Shown piece by piece: positions 6,063-7,763 of a DNA stretch of 7,763 nucleotides. The position numbers were made by a program, and so were the translations under genes. Each line of letters opens with the position of its first letter. Position 1 is the stretch's first letter. This DNA is from Lachnospiraceae bacterium (GTDB lineage: Bacteria; Bacillota_A; Clostridia; Lachnospirales; Lachnospiraceae): contig JAFYAD010000160.1 of the NCBI GenBank assembly GCA_017540915.1, forward strand, positions 1-7,763. Direction: 5' to 3'. The notes under the pieces are model-generated. The model was not told the DNA's origin. It ran no database searches and worked only from the letters and a program-made list of their open reading frames with translations.

Positions 6063-6319
6063 AAGGCAGTGAAGGAGACCTCGCCATACAGAAGTCTACA
6101 GGGAGCGGATGCCATGGACTGAGAGCATCTGTGATGGAGTAGGGATGAGCAACACTCCGGAGCCGGGTGTTCGAAGGTTGATAGGGTTACAATTCAGGTA
6201 GGGCATCCCGTGTGGACGCGTTAAGTCCTATATGAGTGATAAATTCGGGTGGTACCGCGGAAGATTATTTCGCCCCGGAGTGTTTGCTATGTGCAGGCAC
6301 TTCGGGGCGTTTGTTTTTT
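6063..6319 (+). promoter_or_regulatory. T-box riboswitch controlling aspS
   Basis: T-box leaders sense uncharged tRNA: its anticodon pairs with a specifier codon in stem I, and its free 3' end pairs with the antiterminator bulge. The diagnostic antiterminator box GGGTGGTACCGCGG is at 6247-6260, with the tRNA-end-binding bulge TGGT at 6250-6253. The stem I distal hairpin is visible as CGGATGC (6106-6112) paired with CTGAGAG-flanking GCATCTG (6125-6131). Further hairpins are 6151-6157 with 6165-6171, and GGAC (6214-6217) with GTCC (6225-6228). The left boundary is approximate. I could not place the specifier loop with certainty: GAT at 6133-6135 or 6144-6146 would fit aspartate. Shortage of charged tRNA-Asp should raise aspS transcription. 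Confidence 0.9.
6271..6319 (+). terminator. Regulated terminator of the T-box leader
   Basis: CGCCCCGGAGTG (6271-6282) pairs with CACTTCGGGGCG (6298-6309) over 12 bases, with one G-U pair, and is followed by TTTGTTTTTT (6310-6319). The 5' arm overlaps the segment that closes the T-box antiterminator, so the two folds exclude each other. Confidence 0.92.
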
Positions 6320-6400
6320 ACACAAGGGTACTGTTTAAGGGCAATATCAGCCAAAGGTTAAGGTGGCTCAGAAAGTTTTTAATGTAGGAGGAAGAGAGAA

Positions 6401-7763
6401 ATGTACAGAGATGTGTTGCTTGATCAGGTTAGTGAGGGTGATATCGGAAAGGAGCTTCAGGTAGCCGGATGGATAGAGAACATCCGTGACCACGGCGGAG
6501 TTTCCTTTATCGATCTGAGAGATATGTATGGAGTATTGCAGGTGGTTTTAAGAGATGATTCGCTCTTAAAAGGTCTCACCAGAGAAGACTGCGTATCTAT
6601 AAAAGGTGTAATGGAAAAACGAGATGAGGAGACTTACAATCCGAAGATCAAATCCGGCACCATCGAGCTGGAGGCGAAGGAGATAAAGGTTCTCGGCAAG
6701 GTCAGAAGCCAGCTTCCGTTTGAGATAGTAACTTCAAAGGAAGTCAGAGAAGACGTGCGTCTCACATATCGTTATCTTGACCTCAGAAATCCGAAGGTAA
6801 AGGATAACATGATCTTCCGTTCAAAGGTTATTGCTTTCTTAAGACAGAAGATGTCAGAAATGGGATTTTTGGAGATCCAGACACCTATCCTGTGCGCATC
6901 AAGCCCGGAGGGAGCCAGAGATTACGTGGTACCCAGCCGTAAGTTTAAGGGTAAGTTCTATGCTCTGCCACAGGCACCGCAGCAGTACAAGCAGCTTTTG
7001 ATGGTATCGGGCTTTGACAAATATTTCCAGATAGCTCCCTGCTTCCGTGATGAGGATGCGAGAGCAGACCGTTCACAGGGTGAGTTCTATCAGCTGGACT
7101 TTGAGATGAGCTTTGCGACTCAGGAAGATGTTTTCAAGGTCGGCGAGGAAGTGCTGACAGAGACATTCAAGAAGTTTGCGCCTGAAGGCAGTGTTATAAC
7201 AGAGGCACCGTACCCCATCATCAGCTACAAAGAGGCAATGTTAAAATACGGTACGGACAAGCCAGACCTTAGGAACCCACTTGAGATCATCGATATGACC
7301 GATTTCTTCCAGAAGTGCGAGTTCAAGCCATTCCACGGCAAGACCATCCGCGCTATCGTGGTACATCAGAAGCTCTCAAAGGGTCAGCATGAGAAGATGT
7401 TAGACTTTGCAAAGTCTATCGGCATGGGCGGTCTTGGCTATATAGAGGTATTAGAGGACGGATCTTACAAGGGACCCATCGATAAGTTCATTCCGGAAGA
7501 TCTCAAGGAAGAGTTCAAGAATATTGCAGACCTTAAGCCCATCGACACCATCTTCTTTATCGGTGATACAGAGATGAAGGCTGCACTTTGCGCAGGCGAG
7601 ATCAGGAAAGAGCTTGGCACAAGGCTTGACCTTCTTGAAAAAAATGCATACCGTTTCTGCTACATCAATGATTTCCCGATGTACGAAAAGGATCCTGAGA
7701 CCGGGAAGATCGGATTTACCCATAACCCGTTCTCTATGCCCCAGGGCGGTCTTGAAGCTCTGA
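6401..7763 (+). CDS. aspS: Aspartyl-tRNA synthetase (3' partial)
   Basis: The enzyme joins aspartate to tRNA-Asp in the cytoplasm using ATP. ATG 6401 has AGGAGG (6386-6391) nine bases upstream. The frame stays open for 454 codons to the right edge; bacterial AspRS is usually about 590 residues, so the C-terminal catalytic part with class II motif 3 is missing. Residues about 1-105 form the OB-fold anticodon-binding domain (VAGWIENIRDHGG, FIDLRD). Class II motif 1 lies around 140-165, SSPEGARDYVVPSR at 167-180, and motif 2 at 214-237 (CFRDEDARADRS, QLDFEMSF). The bacteria-specific GAD insertion covers about 290-420. His31 lies in the position that differs between discriminating and non-discriminating AspRS. 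The variants ADRSQGEFYQLD and HNPFSMPQGG differ from E. coli-type ADRQPEF and HHPFT. Expression is controlled by the T-box leader upstream. Confidence 0.97.
   Translation, partial: MYRDVLLDQVSEGDIGKELQVAGWIENIRDHGGVSFIDLRDMYGVLQVVLRDDSLLKGLTREDCVSIKGVMEKRDEETYNPKIKSGTIELEAKEIKVLGKVRSQLPFEIVTSKEVREDVRLTYRYLDLRNPKVKDNMIFRSKVIAFLRQKMSEMGFLEIQTPILCASSPEGARDYVVPSRKFKGKFYALPQAPQQYKQLLMVSGFDKYFQIAPCFRDEDARADRSQGEFYQLDFEMSFATQEDVFKVGEEVLTETFKKFAPEGSVITEAPYPIISYKEAMLKYGTDKPDLRNPLEIIDMTDFFQKCEFKPFHGKTIRAIVVHQKLSKGQHEKMLDFAKSIGMGGLGYIEVLEDGSYKGPIDKFIPEDLKEEFKNIADLKPIDTIFFIGDTEMKAALCAGEIRKELGTRLDLLEKNAYRFCYINDFPMYEKDPETGKIGFTHNPFSMPQGGLEAL

Overview
The window looks like part of the chromosome of an anaerobic Firmicute, most likely a Lachnospiraceae member (Butyrivibrio/Roseburia-like). 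The support is a T-box leader in front of an aspartyl-tRNA synthetase gene, GGAGG ribosome binding sites, a secreted protein with two DUF6273-like domains joined by TVTGN and VSGD repeats, and moderate-to-low GC. The taxonomic placement is inference from gene style; no rRNA or other marker is present.

Left part, plus strand (1-4134). A gene that enters from outside the window encodes the C-terminal part of a single-pass membrane protein. It has a cytoplasmic tail with two DATxLS motifs, one membrane segment, an acidic linker and an extracellular leucine-rich-repeat end. A 269-base gap follows, holding a near-perfect 21-bp tandem repeat, a good sigma-A-type promoter and a strong 15-bp hairpin in what would be a roughly 130-nt leader. 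Next comes a 903-residue secreted protein: signal peptide, repetitive beta-rich region, low-complexity repeat linker and two DUF6273-like domains. It ends at a clear intrinsic terminator.

Middle part, minus strand (5894 down to about 4095). A two-gene operon encodes a small stand-alone LytTR DNA-binding protein and, 15 bases downstream, a membrane protein with two transmembrane helices, a coiled coil and an extracellular domain I do not recognise. The pairing resembles LytTR regulatory systems, in which a membrane partner controls a LytTR regulator, but the partner here is of an unfamiliar type. Beyond the operon's terminator lies an 83-bp, about 87% identical copy of the end of the membrane-protein gene, the remnant of a duplicated paralogue. 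The convergent surface-protein gene carries, upstream of its promoter, direct repeats with the spacing LytTR proteins use, so the operon may regulate it. That link is a hypothesis.

Right part, plus strand (about 6010-7763). A promoter divergent from the LytTR operon drives a T-box riboswitch with a canonical antiterminator box and a strong terminator, followed by aspS, which runs off the right edge at codon 454. The synthetase carries His31 and motif variants that raise the question of whether it is non-discriminating.
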